Origin: Spirodela intermedia
Lineage: Eukaryota; Streptophyta; Magnoliopsida; Alismatales; Araceae
DNA: 64,000 nucleotides
Direction of reading: 5' to 3'
Assembly: GCA_902729315.2 (NCBI GenBank)
Contig: LR746274.1
Location: 9,143,940 to 9,207,939 of the forward strand
The notes beneath the pieces were generated by a model, which saw nothing but the letters and a program-made list of their open reading frames with translations, had not been told where the DNA came from and searched no databases. Every line of letters begins with the position of its first letter. The stretch's first letter is position 1. Of this stretch, positions 35,257 through 45,649 are shown in pieces. The position numbers and the translations under genes were made by a program.

Positions 35257-36942
35257 TGCCGAGTCCCCCGGGAAAGGTAGAAAGAGAGAGAGAGAGGATA
35301 GGCGAAACCGTCTTTCCGATGGACGAGGAGGCGGGGGAAGAGGAGTTTTGGTTTTCGAAGGGGGAATTTTATTTGTTTTCTCAAGGACTTTCTCTCCTCT
35401 CTTTCTCTATCTATCTATGCTATCTATCTATATGTTGGGAAACGTGCGACGTCCTTCTTGTTAAGATCTGCCCGCGTCGCCCTGGAATTGACAGACAGAG
35501 AGAGAAAGAGATGGAGGGAGATTATCATTATTGACGGATGGATGTGGGCAGAGAAATCATGGCTCAGGCCTCCGCGCAGAGAGATAAAAAACTAAGAGAG
35601 AGAAAGAGAGAGAAAGAGAGAGAAAGAGAGGACCAACCCCCCAGCACTCTCTCTCTCTCCCCCACTCTCCCCTGTGAGAGCGAGAGAGAGAGAAAGGGAG
35701 GGAAATATGCCTTGACAGGAAGTGGAGCCTCCGCAAAGCGAGGGGCCGCCGCCGCAGTTGGCACTTATCAGCATATCTCTACACGTTCATTCATACATTC
35801 ATTCGCCATTAGATTTATCTCTTCCCCGCTGCAAAAATGTGGCCTCACAGGGCGCCAACCAGCGAGGAATATTCTCGAATACTCTGCACGCTCGGTGGTG
35901 CCCTGGTGGCTGGTCACGTGACCAACCACGGGGAAGAGGAAACACAGAGAAGAGGAAGAAATCCTGAGCTGCGTTTTTTTATAAAAAAAAAATATATATA
36001 TTTGAGGAGACCAGCGGGATGAAAAGAAAACGAGCATAAACACGCGCGCATCTATGCATTCATAAGCTCCGCCGTGCCCTCCCCTTTTTAAAAATAAATA
36101 AATAAATAAATAAAATAGAACGGATGCATGTGTGCCCGCCCGTCTCCTTGCAGGGATAGGGAATCAATCCTCGGGGTGGAAGAGTCAATGCCCAAGATGA
36201 AACGTCGTGGACAGCTAGGAAGAGCCAAACGTCAACGACGTGGACGGGGCTAGGTCAGCGGAGATGATCCACCACCCCGATTACCCCCCCGCCTCCAACG
36301 CAATCAAATAATCTGGATGGAGCGAATACCCCGGTTTTACATTATTTTTTATTCTTCGTATCATCCGGATTATTCTTATTATTATTATTGAGTATTACTA
36401 TTATTATTATTAATGCGTCGGATGTGGGGTCGCTGTGCGTGGATTGATGAGATAGAGAGTAGACGACCTAAACCGGCCCATTTAAAAAAACCAACACGAT
36501 CCTAGGACGCCCGAAACTGTGAAAGGGGAGATCCGAAAAGACGACTCCCGGGGGAGGGAAGATCTGAGCGCTCCGAGGGATCCGAAATGGTCGATCGCAC
36601 GGCTGAGAGGCGCCCACGAGTGGCGCGATCGGGGATTTTACGGCGCCAGCTGGCGGGCACAAGTTACTTAGCCGTCGACGCGGTGTTCTTCACCGCCTAC
36701 GGCCGGTGGGAGCACGGGCGATCGCCGGTGTCAGTCTTCTTCTTCCTCCCCCCCCCCCCCAAGGCCGATTTCCACGCCACCGTACCGGCCGCCTCCGCCG
36801 AGGCGCTATTTAGCTCCTCCGCTGCCACCGGTACGGTCAATTTCCTACTCAGTCGCCGCCAAATGGCCGTGACAAGAGCAGAAGCGGAGGAAGAAGAACG
36901 AGGAGAGTAAGAGGAGGTGGAGGAGCAGTCTTCCAGTGGAGG
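35257..36942. other. Divergent intergenic region bromodomain gene / methyltransferase
   Basis: About 1.7 kb holding both promoters. Visible items: GA/GAAA clusters at 35598-35632 and 35681-35703, a 12-bp G-box palindrome at 35912-35923, an (AAAT)n run at 36090-36113 and (ATT)n at 36375-36412. A 107-codon plus-strand frame at 36587-36910 ends just before the methyltransferase start but has no recognisable features. No gene called. Confidence 0.5.
35912..35923. promoter_or_regulatory. G-box palindrome GGTCACGTGACC
   Basis: A perfect 12-bp palindrome centred on CACGTG, the core for bHLH and bZIP factors, 656 bp upstream of the bromodomain gene start and about 1 kb upstream of the methyltransferase start. 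Which gene it serves, if any, is unknown. Confidence 0.4.
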
Positions 36943-37914
36943 ATGGCGGATCGGGTGTTCAGATCTGGCCGTCGGCGGTGCTCGATCGACCACTCGCTGG
37001 CGGGGAAGTCGTGCGGCGGAGGGAGGGACTGGAGGCAAATCTACGCCGTCTACGGCACCGGCGAGGGGCAGACGCTGGCTTTCCTCCTCGTCCACGCCGC
37101 TCTCTTCGCGGCGCTCTCTCTCTCGCTGCTGCTCTATTTCTCCGCCGTGCTCGAGGGCCTCGAGGGGGCCAGGGCTCGGCTGGTGCCGGCGCTCCTCGTG
37201 CCGTTTCCGGTGGTGAGATTCCTTGTCGGATTCGTCGGCTCGGTGGCGGCCTTCTTCTCCGTCTGCCTCCTCTTCGCGGCCGGTAATGTGCTCTACTCTT
37301 CGGTGGCGCTTCACTGGGAGATGGCCCAGCGCATGCTCCAGGCGGTCCCGGACTGGTCCACTGTGCGCTCCGTCCTCGACGTCGGCTGCGGGCGCGGGAT
37401 CCTCCTCAACGCCGTGGCGGCTCGGCTGAAGAAGGAGGGGAGCTGCGGCCGTGTGGTCGGCCTGGCACTGCGGCGCGAGGCCGCGGTGGCGGCGCTGCGG
37501 AGGGCCTGGGCGGAGGGCGTCGGCGAGTACGTCACCTGCCGGGACGGCGACGCCCGCCGCCTGCCCTTTGCGGACGGATACTTCGACGTGGTTGTCTCCG
37601 CCGTGCATCTGAGCGCGGTGGGGAGGGAGCGGCGGGGATCCTCGTCGGCGTCGGCGGCGGCTGCGGAGCGGGGGAGGGGGCTGGGGGAGGTGGTGAGGGT
37701 GCTGAAGCCCGGCGGGGTGGGCGTGGTGTGGGACCTGGTCTGCGTGCCCGAGTACGCGCAGCGGCTGCGGGAGATGCGCATGGAGGACGTCCGGGTCTCC
37801 GAGAGGGTAACCGCGTACATGGTCAGCAGCCACATCGTCTCCTTCCGGAAGCCCGCCGCCGCCACCGACGGCGCCACCACCGCGCCGCCTGACTGGAGGG
37901 CCAACATCGGCTGA
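36943..37914 (+). CDS. Membrane-anchored SAM-dependent methyltransferase
   Basis: Intronless, 323 residues, very GC-rich. Two hydrophobic stretches at about residues 45-69 and 92-115 should anchor it in a membrane. They are followed by a class I methyltransferase fold: motif I VLDVGCGRGILL at 144-155, an acidic post-I region around GLALRREAAV, the DGDARRLPFADGYFDVVVSA block at about 197-216 that covers motifs II-III, and LKPGGVGVVWDLV as motif post-III. Related plant proteins are annotated only as SAM-dependent methyltransferase; the substrate is unknown. The start follows an in-frame stop and lies 33 bp beyond an unrelated short frame. The bromodomain gene is divergent upstream. Confidence 0.85.
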   Translation: MADRVFRSGRRRCSIDHSLAGKSCGGGRDWRQIYAVYGTGEGQTLAFLLVHAALFAALSLSLLLYFSAVLEGLEGARARLVPALLVPFPVVRFLVGFVGSVAAFFSVCLLFAAGNVLYSSVALHWEMAQRMLQAVPDWSTVRSVLDVGCGRGILLNAVAARLKKEGSCGRVVGLALRREAAVAALRRAWAEGVGEYVTCRDGDARRLPFADGYFDVVVSAVHLSAVGRERRGSSSASAAAAERGRGLGEVVRVLKPGGVGVVWDLVCVPEYAQRLREMRMEDVRVSERVTAYMVSSHIVSFRKPAAATDGATTAPPDWRANIG

Positions 37915-38478
37915 GCCCAGCCACCGGCGATCCGCCGCAGCTCCTCCCGCGGCGCCGCCTCCTTCCTTTGTCTTTCGCTTGACCTGTAAAGGCGGTAGGT
38001 AATTAGAAGAAGAAGAAGAAGAAGAAGCTGAGCCTCCACCACCGCCGGTGGTGGCGGCGGCGGCGAAGGGGCCGCCGTCGGCCTCCCCAGGCGGGAGGCG
38101 GGTGAGGTGTCTCTCGTCTGTACCGTTTGGGCCCGGGCCTTGAAGATAAGGCTTACTGGGCCGAATTGTCGGGTAATTATTAAAGCTTGAGTCGGGCCCG
38201 CCGCAACGTGGTGGGGCCATCTAAATCTTGTTCTTCGCGCCGTTTCATTTGATCGCACTCGGTCACCACATGCCGTTTGTTGTTCCCAGTCAACGTGTAG
38301 GACCGACCGGCGGTGGACCCGCCCATGCGGCCGAATTGTATAGAAAATGCAGTCGCCGCAAGAGAGAGAGAGAGATGGATTCAGATCTTGGTCAAAACGT
38401 CGCTCTCTTCTCTTCCCTTCCTTCCTGCACAGATAGCGATAGAAAAGAGAGAGAGAACGATAGACAGAGACGGAGAGA

Positions 38479-38528
<50 letters not shown>

Positions 38529-38551
38529 GCTGCTTCGGAGCTCGCCGGAGA
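37915..38551 (+). other. Spacer between methyltransferase and myristoylated-protein genes
   Basis: About 640 bp. It contains a GAA run at about 38009-38027, several GGGCC motifs (for example near 38128-38200) and the GA array 38444-38530 that abuts the next start codon. Confidence 0.5.
38444..38530. repeat. (GA)n array in 5' leader
   Basis: GA runs broken by short CAGA and CGA units, ending 21 bp before the start codon at 38552. A shorter GA run lies at 38361-38373. Confidence 0.9.
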
Positions 38552-39406
38552 ATGGGGAGCTGCCTCAGCAAGAAGCGAGTCTCCGCCAACAGCAGGAAGA
38601 ACAAGGAGAACAACGGGTCTAAGCTTGAGCAGGACGCGGCGGTCACTCTCGGCCGCGGATCTGCCGCCGCCGCCCCTCCGCATTCTTCTCTGCCTCCGCC
38701 GCCGCCGGAGGAGGAGGCCGTGGTGAAGGAGGTGCTCACGGAGACGCCCTCAGTCCTGCCGAATCCTAAATCTCGGGTAGGCGGCGAGATTGCCACCGTG
38801 AAGCCGCCCGACGCCGCTGAAGGGACGGCGGCGGCGGCGGCGGCACCTGTAGGCGGCGGCACCGAGGATAAATCCGACGCAGCGTCGGAGAACTGGAGCT
38901 TTAGCGAGAGCTTCGTCTCCGCCACGCCGACGGAGAGGGAAGAGGCGGATGAAATTTCCTCGTCGGCCCCACCTCCGACGAAGCGGAGGTCTCCGGCGGA
39001 GAAGACCCACCACCACCGCTACCACCACCAACAGCGGAACGATGTTAGGGCCGGCGGTGGCGGCTGGGGCACGCCGTCGACGCGGAATGGGGACAGGTCC
39101 ACTCCGAGAAGACAGCCGGCGGCGGCAATAGGAACGGACCACGGCGAGAGGTCCGGCCGAAGGTCCGCCTCACCGATGGCGAAGGGGGCGGAGGACCGTC
39201 ACTCTCCCGGCTCAGGCGGCGGCGGCGGAGGAGGAGCAGTCAGCAGAAGCTCGTCGATGAGGAAGGCGGGGACGGGGTCGCCGCGGCGGGCAGCCCCGCC
39301 GGCGGGGGGTGGCGCGACCCGGAAGATGGCGGCGCCGCCGAGGGCGGCGCTCGAGGACTCGGTGGAGAATCCTCTCGTCTCCCTGGAGTGCTTCATCTTC
39401 CTCTGA
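38552..39406 (+). CDS. Probable N-myristoylated, Ser/Arg/Pro-rich low-complexity protein
   Basis: Intronless, 284 residues. The N-terminus MGSCLSKKR fits the N-myristoylation consensus (Gly2, Ser/Cys at 3-6), with Cys4 for possible palmitoylation and a following basic patch, so plasma-membrane attachment is likely. The rest is disordered: Pro/Glu-rich (residues 45-70), a NWSFSESFVSATPTEREEAD motif near 130, a His cluster near 165 and Ser-Arg repeats (SRSSSMRKAG) near 235. The last 13 residues ENPLVSLECFIFL look like a conserved tail of this plant family, whose members are usually named serine/arginine repetitive matrix-like by composition only. Function unknown. The gene converges with CYP37, with 241 bp between stop codons. 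Confidence 0.8.
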   Translation: MGSCLSKKRVSANSRKNKENNGSKLEQDAAVTLGRGSAAAAPPHSSLPPPPPEEEAVVKEVLTETPSVLPNPKSRVGGEIATVKPPDAAEGTAAAAAAPVGGGTEDKSDAASENWSFSESFVSATPTEREEADEISSSAPPPTKRRSPAEKTHHHRYHHQQRNDVRAGGGGWGTPSTRNGDRSTPRRQPAAAIGTDHGERSGRRSASPMAKGAEDRHSPGSGGGGGGGAVSRSSSMRKAGTGSPRRAAPPAGGGATRKMAAPPRAALEDSVENPLVSLECFIFL

Positions 39407-39434
39407 AAGAATGGAGGCTGCTCTCGCCATCCGC

Positions 39435-39470
39435 ACCAGTCACCAGTCACTAGTCACTAGTCACTAGTCA
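39435..39470. repeat. Short tandem repeat of CAGTCAC/CTAGTCA units
   Basis: About five imperfect 7-bp units between the two convergent stop codons. Confidence 0.75.
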
Positions 39471-39647
39471 GGTGGTCTGATGATTCATTGATCCATACAT
39501 ACATCCATACCATACAAGAAGAGCTCGCCGGTCAGACAGACGGCGGCGAGAGCTCCTCCCCTCAGCCTCTGGAGCAAGAGAAACGACGCTGCCGGAAAGA
39601 ATCGGAGAAAGGTCAACGCTCGACGACTGACGGTGGTGGTGGTGGGG

Positions 39648-39809
39648 TCAGCTCTCACTCGGGAGCACCAGGCGGTCCCGCCCTTGCACCAGCTTCGCGG
39701 ACCGTATCACGTCTCCCGTCTTTATCTCCGCCAGCACCTCCCTCCCCGCCGCCGTCGTGTATCTGCGAAGATTCCCACCAAAACCATGAGACGACGACGA
39801 TATGGAATC

Positions 39810-39850
<41 letters not shown>

Positions 39851-42800
39851 GCTTAACACACAGAGGTTTCCATGGAGGGGTGATATCAGAAATACCGTAC
39901 CCAAAGACGGAAAACTGGCCTTCGTCAAAGGACAGCCCTCCCAGGCCCGACTGCAGGAGGAGGAAGATGAGCCTAGCTTAGTGGCGCTGCCGCTGCGGTC
40001 CATGAAAATCACAGAGCGAGCTTAGTTCGCACGACGGTTTTTCTTACGTTTCTCTTGTCGTAGAGGTAGACGAAGAACTGCGACGGCGACGAGTACTCGT
40101 CCGAGTCCGCGTTGTGCGCCATCGCCACCGCCCCGTACACAGACAGCGGCAGCACCGGCAGCTCTCCGTCCTACGCCGCCGGCGAGAGGGTGGTGGAACA
40201 TCACCAAATCAATCAAATCAAATCAGATCAATCTGGTCAATCAATCAATCACGAACGACCCGCTCTGCGGTGGGTGTGTGGGTGGGTGGGTTACCTGGAT
40301 GCTAAGCTTCGTCTTGTAGAGGGGCTCGAACTGCCCGGAAGGCATCACCTCCAGGGGAACGCTGTAGCCGCGGCCATCGTCGGCCTCATTGTCGGAGAGA
40401 ATCGCCTGGCTGGCGCACTTCAGCCGCACCCCGTCGTAGGCGCCGTCCACGACCAACTTGGCGAAGTTCCCCGCCGTCAGCGGCGCGGAATACCCATCGA
40501 TGACCACCTGAAAGTAAAAAGGCTCCCCCACGCAGAAAACGACTGATCACGTCAATCCGCCGCCATTCCAAGAGATGAGAACCTCGGGGAGAGCACGAGG
40601 CGATGATGACGGCTCCGACAAACCTGGACTGTGGCCGTGCTCTTGGGTTCGCCGCCGGTGGAGGGGAAGAAGGTGGAGCCATTGCCCTTCTCCAAGGTGA
40701 ACTCGACGAGTCCTCTTCCCGTGAGCCTGGAAAACGCCGCGGTGCGCGGTCAAGCAAGGAAGATCTGCTCGAATGAATGAGAACACGGGAGCACCATGAT
40801 CGGCTGCAAATCAAGCCGACCTGTAGAAACTTTCCACGCCCACAATGATCAAACCAAAGAGAAGGTCGTACCTGGGGTATCTCAGATACTGCTCAGGCAA
40901 CAGAAAAGACAAACCAGGAGCCTGCCACAATCATGGAGATTAAAAGAAAAAGCTTGTGAGGTTAAGCAGCAGATAAACCTATGGGAGATAATGGTTCCGA
41001 CTTTGCCTTTGGCAAGAAGGCAACACCATGGCTACATAACCAACTGGTAGCCAAACTCCTCGCATGTCAATTAAGTCAAAGAGGCCACCAGCCATGGGGG
41101 GGGGCAGCATCCTCCGTGCTAAACAAGACTTACCTGTACCAACTCCAGTTCTGCAACAGTGTCCAGAGAAGATGCAAGACTGACGGAAACCTTATCTGGG
41201 TCCTTTTCTTTTACAAATTGTAACAGGTCCTTCAAGCCCCCCTGAAACCACAGAAACTTGCATTTAGTAATGAGCGGTGAATACCTGATAGCTTACGGTT
41301 ATATATACACATACACAACTCTATGCTAAGAGCCCTTCCATGTTCTCGTTCTCATGATTCGAGGGAGAGAGTCAGTTTCTCATGTGTTCTGTGATCCGAA
41401 ACATACCATGAATTCGATACATCAACTATTTCAATGCCTGAGAAAACAAAATTGCCGGCCATGCGGCTCCAGCATAACAGGCGAGCTCCTCAAGTCTATA
41501 ATATAACTTAATAGGAGAAAAAAAACATAAGGGTAAGCCTTTACAACTTATCAGCTACCCATTCACCCCCAGACAAGTGATGTGATTATGTAAAAACTTG
41601 CCAACCATGGAATCTTAGGAAAATGGTCTTCCGTGAAATTGTTCCACTCATTGACAGCTTTGCTCAAGTATTTTGCCCAATTAGATCAACAGAAGATTTG
41701 TTTGGATGGAAGGTACATCGGTGCCCTCTCTGTGATCGGTTGAAGAATCTAAACACAATTAAGATTTTGTCCTTCTTCTTCGGCCTAATTTCAAACAGTG
41801 AAAAGGAACAAGAACCACCGAAACAATTGATTGATGATAATACGATATAATGGATCCTTTGATTATTAAGCCAATAATGTGTAAGCTATGTTGAAACAAT
41901 TTAACAGGTGGCGAATTTCTGAAATCTAGCATACCTTGCCATCTAACAGAGATGCATATAACAGCGAACCTTTCTCCTGAAGGTCGGCTGGTATACCGGC
42001 CAAGATGGATGCCCTTTCATCTGTTGCAATCTGGGAAGAAAATGATCCAGTCAGGGCATGGGCATTGGAATAAATTACAGAAATAGTTATAGAAAAAGGG
42101 TCATTTTAGGATATTGCCAATAGGTTTCAACTTATAGTTGATCCCTATTTAGTGGAGATACTGAAAAAAAAAATGAATTGGACCCGAGAAAAGCTAAAAA
42201 ATAACGAATAGGTTTGGCGTACATTAGGAGCATCTCGACCAATATAATATAATTGGCGCGAGGGACTCAAGATATCTAGCAGTATGACAAAGGACTACAA
42301 GAAGTGGACGTACAATTTTCATGAAAGATGGTTTGTACTGCACATTCGTGTAACCTTTGTCTACACTAAAGCAGGCGCCATCTGCTTCCTAAGCAGAGAA
42401 ACTTGAGCACTATTAAAAAGTCAACCTGATCCAAACCTTGGATTGTGGGCTTCTTTTCAGTGAGCCGATGTATAGAATGGATAGTTTATGCTAAAACTAA
42501 CGATGACATCTGCAGTCCTCTGCAATGATGCATCCAACATCCGAGGCTATTCATGAACCTACAGACCGGTGGAAGTTATTGGAAATGTTTGCCAAGGATT
42601 AGGGAAAAAATTTCGGTCCCTAGATCATTTTTCAGTCCGGATGCCCCGATAGGGTGCATGTTACAATCAACGATATATGTATTCTCAATGCTCATTCAAC
42701 CAGAAAAACAGAGCCAACGACGTCAAATTCTTGGAGGCATTCTCACTGGGCAGTCTACAGCTGCGTTGAGTTGGGAGATGAGATCATGTGTGTCAAAAAA

Positions 42801-44719
42801 ATAAATTCCAAGAGGCAGAAAGAAGTAAAAACTGCAAATTCTTGGAGATTTAAACTGCAAAATCAATGCTGAAAAGATTTATGCATCGGGGTGTTTAAGT
42901 CTGGACTAGTGTAGACCCATGGGATGTAGATTACTTGCATTAATAAGGTGAAGCGTAAATCAGTTGTACCAAAAGGCATAGCACCAAGGGTGTAATGATC
43001 AAAGCAGGTGCCACAAGGTGTCGACAGAACCTTCAAAGCTTTCTTCACGTCGCCCTCCATTGTACCAAAAGGCTTTCTCTGAGGAATGCGCAACAAGTAC
43101 GAAATGTCCTCCAAAGACTCCTGAAGAAAGATACCACAGAGCCATGGTTCTATCAGAAGCAGAACAACCGACATTCTCGGCGATGCTGGGCCAAAGAAAG
43201 AAAAAGCCTGACCTGAATGGCCTTCATGTTTGTATTGGCTGGGATTGCCCTCCTCAAAGCCAGCTCCCCATTTCTTGGAACTTTGGTATCTGGTGAATAA
43301 AGAACAGCCTCTGATGAAGAAATAAACCCCGAGTCCAATCCCGCCAGGGGAAGTGGAATCGAGATTTGGACAAAGACGAGGAAGGCTGCAATTATATTTT
43401 CCAATATCTGCATCCCACGCTGTGGCACTAAGTTTGGTGCTGATGGATTGTTGCAAGGCCCAGGAATCTCCTGCACAAGGTTATAATCGACATTCAGTTC
43501 CCTCTTCCAACTGATCAAAATCATGCTCAGGCATACACCAACTTGCTCATATAAGATCGAATGCGCCGTGGACATACATAATGGTAATCTTGGTGACCCT
43601 GGGCATTAAAGAACGTGTGCAAGCCGTTCATTTTCTCAACCTTCATATCCTTTACGCCAACTTTTGTCTGATATTTCTACTCTGTGGCTTTGCCTCGTTG
43701 GATTTAATTTTTTTTTAAATTCGTGTGGAAGTATTGAAAATGTCAAAATTTTATACAGTCTGTGCAAACCGGCGAGCGACGCTGAATCTCATTCTCCCAT
43801 TCACAAGGGACGCCGAGAGCATGCACATCAGAGGGAGATGCATGGATGTATGTCGGATTACACCATTTCATCCATGTCTACAAAAGGAGGGGACTTCTCT
43901 GCAGGAAGACTTGAAAAGTCTCAAGAAAGCTCCTTTTCGTTCTGATCACTATTTTTCCTCTTCCCAAGAAACTTTTGCAGGGTGGGCTCTCTCTCCTAAG
44001 CCCGAGGAAGTCTGGAAGCGGCATCCACGTCCGGGGTCTAGATTCAAGAGCCCTTTCTGTCTCTCTAACCGGGGCGAGTCGCTCGTATCTCACCCCTAAG
44101 CTGCTGGGCTTCCCCAGGAACGTATCCCCCTCAGTATCCTAATCATAGAATTGTCTCCAGCTCGGGCAAAACCTTTCCACAACCTACGCTTTCTCGCCGA
44201 CCCACGTTTGGCCTGTAGAATCGTCAATGTTCCCAATGTTCTTCCATTCCACGAACATGCCAGAGCACACCCTCGAGAAGCACGGGATACGACACGCTGG
44301 CATTCTTCAGGATATTTCTACCGGCAGACAGGAAGGAAATCGCATTATCCACAAGGACATCGCCATCGTATTATCCACAAATCAATATCGCAGCGGCCGT
44401 AGCCTGCAGCGCCTCCGTCCACGGCGCTAGCTCTCCACAGAGATTCCCTCGCCCAGAGATGGAGATAAATTGAGCAGAGGAGAGAGAGGAAGGAACCACT
44501 GACCGCGGAAGGACGACCCTCGGAGGCGTCGGCCCGAGGAGCCACGGGGGCCATCCCCCACCGCCGCTCCCGGCCCACGTAGGGAAGAGGAAAGAGAGCG
44601 ACGGAAGGCCGGCACCCCCGCGTCCTCCCCCCGAAGGCCCCCCGGTGGAACGAGGTGGCGCCGGGGGGGAGATACGTGGAGGAAAGCAGCGACGACGACG
44701 CCATCATCGCCAGAAGCAT
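39648..44719 (-). CDS. CYP37: CYP37, thylakoid-lumen cyclophilin-type peptidyl-prolyl isomerase-like protein
   Basis: Eleven exons in transcript order: 44719-44504, 43470-43213, 43120-43031, 42030-41935, 41241-41134, 40921-40872, 40726-40624, 40507-40295, 40170-40048, 39950-39901, 39762-39648; 473 residues, all in frame. Exon 1 is a chloroplast transit peptide (MASSSLLSSTYLPPG type). Exon 2 holds a hydrophobic lumen-transfer segment (IIAAFLVFVQISIPLPLAGL), after which the mature N-terminus is expected near the SEAVLYSP block. A helical N-terminal domain (residues 130-260) precedes the cyclophilin domain (about 290-470), as in CYP37 and CYP38/TLP40. The cyclophilin catalytic Arg-Ile-Ile-Pro-Gly-Phe region is replaced by RLKCASQAI, so isomerase activity is doubtful. 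Choice of CYP37 over CYP38 rests on memory of the family and is likely rather than certain. Confidence 0.88.
39812..39848. repeat. (CT)n microsatellite
   Basis: CT run in the last intron of CYP37 (39763-39900). Confidence 0.9.
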
Positions 44720-45282
44720 TTTCAGCGGCCCTCGCGTCACCTCTCCCCTCCCCTATTTTCATTAAAACTTCATGGGTGGGGAGGGGGGGCTGGTGTCGAA
44801 GCGATCTGGGCCCAGCCCACTATCATCCTATTGTTCTTTTTACTTCCTCGGTGCTCGACCGATTCGGGACTCTGCGAACAAGGTGAGCGTTGATCGCTGA
44901 ATAGGCCAGCCTCTTGTTGACTCTTGACCTAGTCATGAGCCTCTTCTAGGATCAAGTCGTGGGGCTGACTTCGAGGTACCAAATGTATGAATAGTTTTGG
45001 ACATTTCCTTCATGGAAGCACAATGTTTGACTTGGGTTGGGGTAAATATCACTCTCCTTCACAACTAACAAGTAGACGAAAAGACTGTTAGACTAGAGCA
45101 TTCATACTCACTACCTCGGATGTTGCCGATGTTCTTCTATTTATATGGGTATATGGGGAGAGTTAGGTACGTGAGCCTGGCATGTGCCCATGCCTGTTGG
45201 CTCCGTGTGCGCTTGTTATGCACGCCCATGTCGACTGACCTCACGCAATTATCACGAGTTTGTGCCAACTAATCTCCCATGG
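44720..45282. other. CYP37 upstream region and edge of the gene desert
   Basis: About 560 bp. The first 160 bp are GC-rich and probably hold the CYP37 leader and promoter; no TATA box was seen. Beyond about 44.9 kb the sequence changes to lower GC and lacks gene signals. Confidence 0.5.
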
Positions 45283-45649
45283 GTCCATTAAGCCTGCACT
45301 AGCGGGCGCTCATTGTGTCTCTGCCGTGCACACTGTGCATGTACGCACCACTGCATCTTATGCCATCTTACCTGCCACACATTGTCGCACACCATTTTGC
45401 TTCAGGTCGCGCTAACCTGCACATACCTGTGTGGCCACGCCGCATCATTAATATGCTGCTATCACGCTGCATCATGTCACCATGTGCTGTTGAGTGTGTG
45501 ACGCCAATTCCTACGAGCTTTCTCGTGCTGTCTTGTGTTAACTCTGAGTACGTCCTTCATGCTGACATAGACTACTACCCCAAGTTACAATCGAGAGTGA
45601 ATTTCTATGACAAGGATCATGATTTTCCATGTTGAAGGTGCGGCATCAT
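45283..45649 (+). repeat. Diverged repeat copy A
   Basis: Related to 57863-58286: both start with TCCATTA..........CTAGCGG and end with a GAGTGAA.TTCTATGACA....GAT block followed by ATGTTGA.GGTGCG, with similar spacing (about 312 and 369 bp). Identity over the best end block is roughly 75-80% by eye. They may be old LTRs or two members of one repeat family. Confidence 0.6.

Noticed and set aside
36587-36910. 107-codon plus-strand frame just upstream of the methyltransferase
   Set aside because: No recognisable family, low-complexity ends and a poly-C run inside; more likely leader or promoter sequence, though an upstream ORF cannot be excluded.
36697-38220. 507-codon minus-strand open frame
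   Set aside because: It is the antisense shadow of the GC-rich methyltransferase gene and its leader; the peptide is His/Arg/Pro-rich without domain features, while the plus strand has complete methyltransferase motifs.
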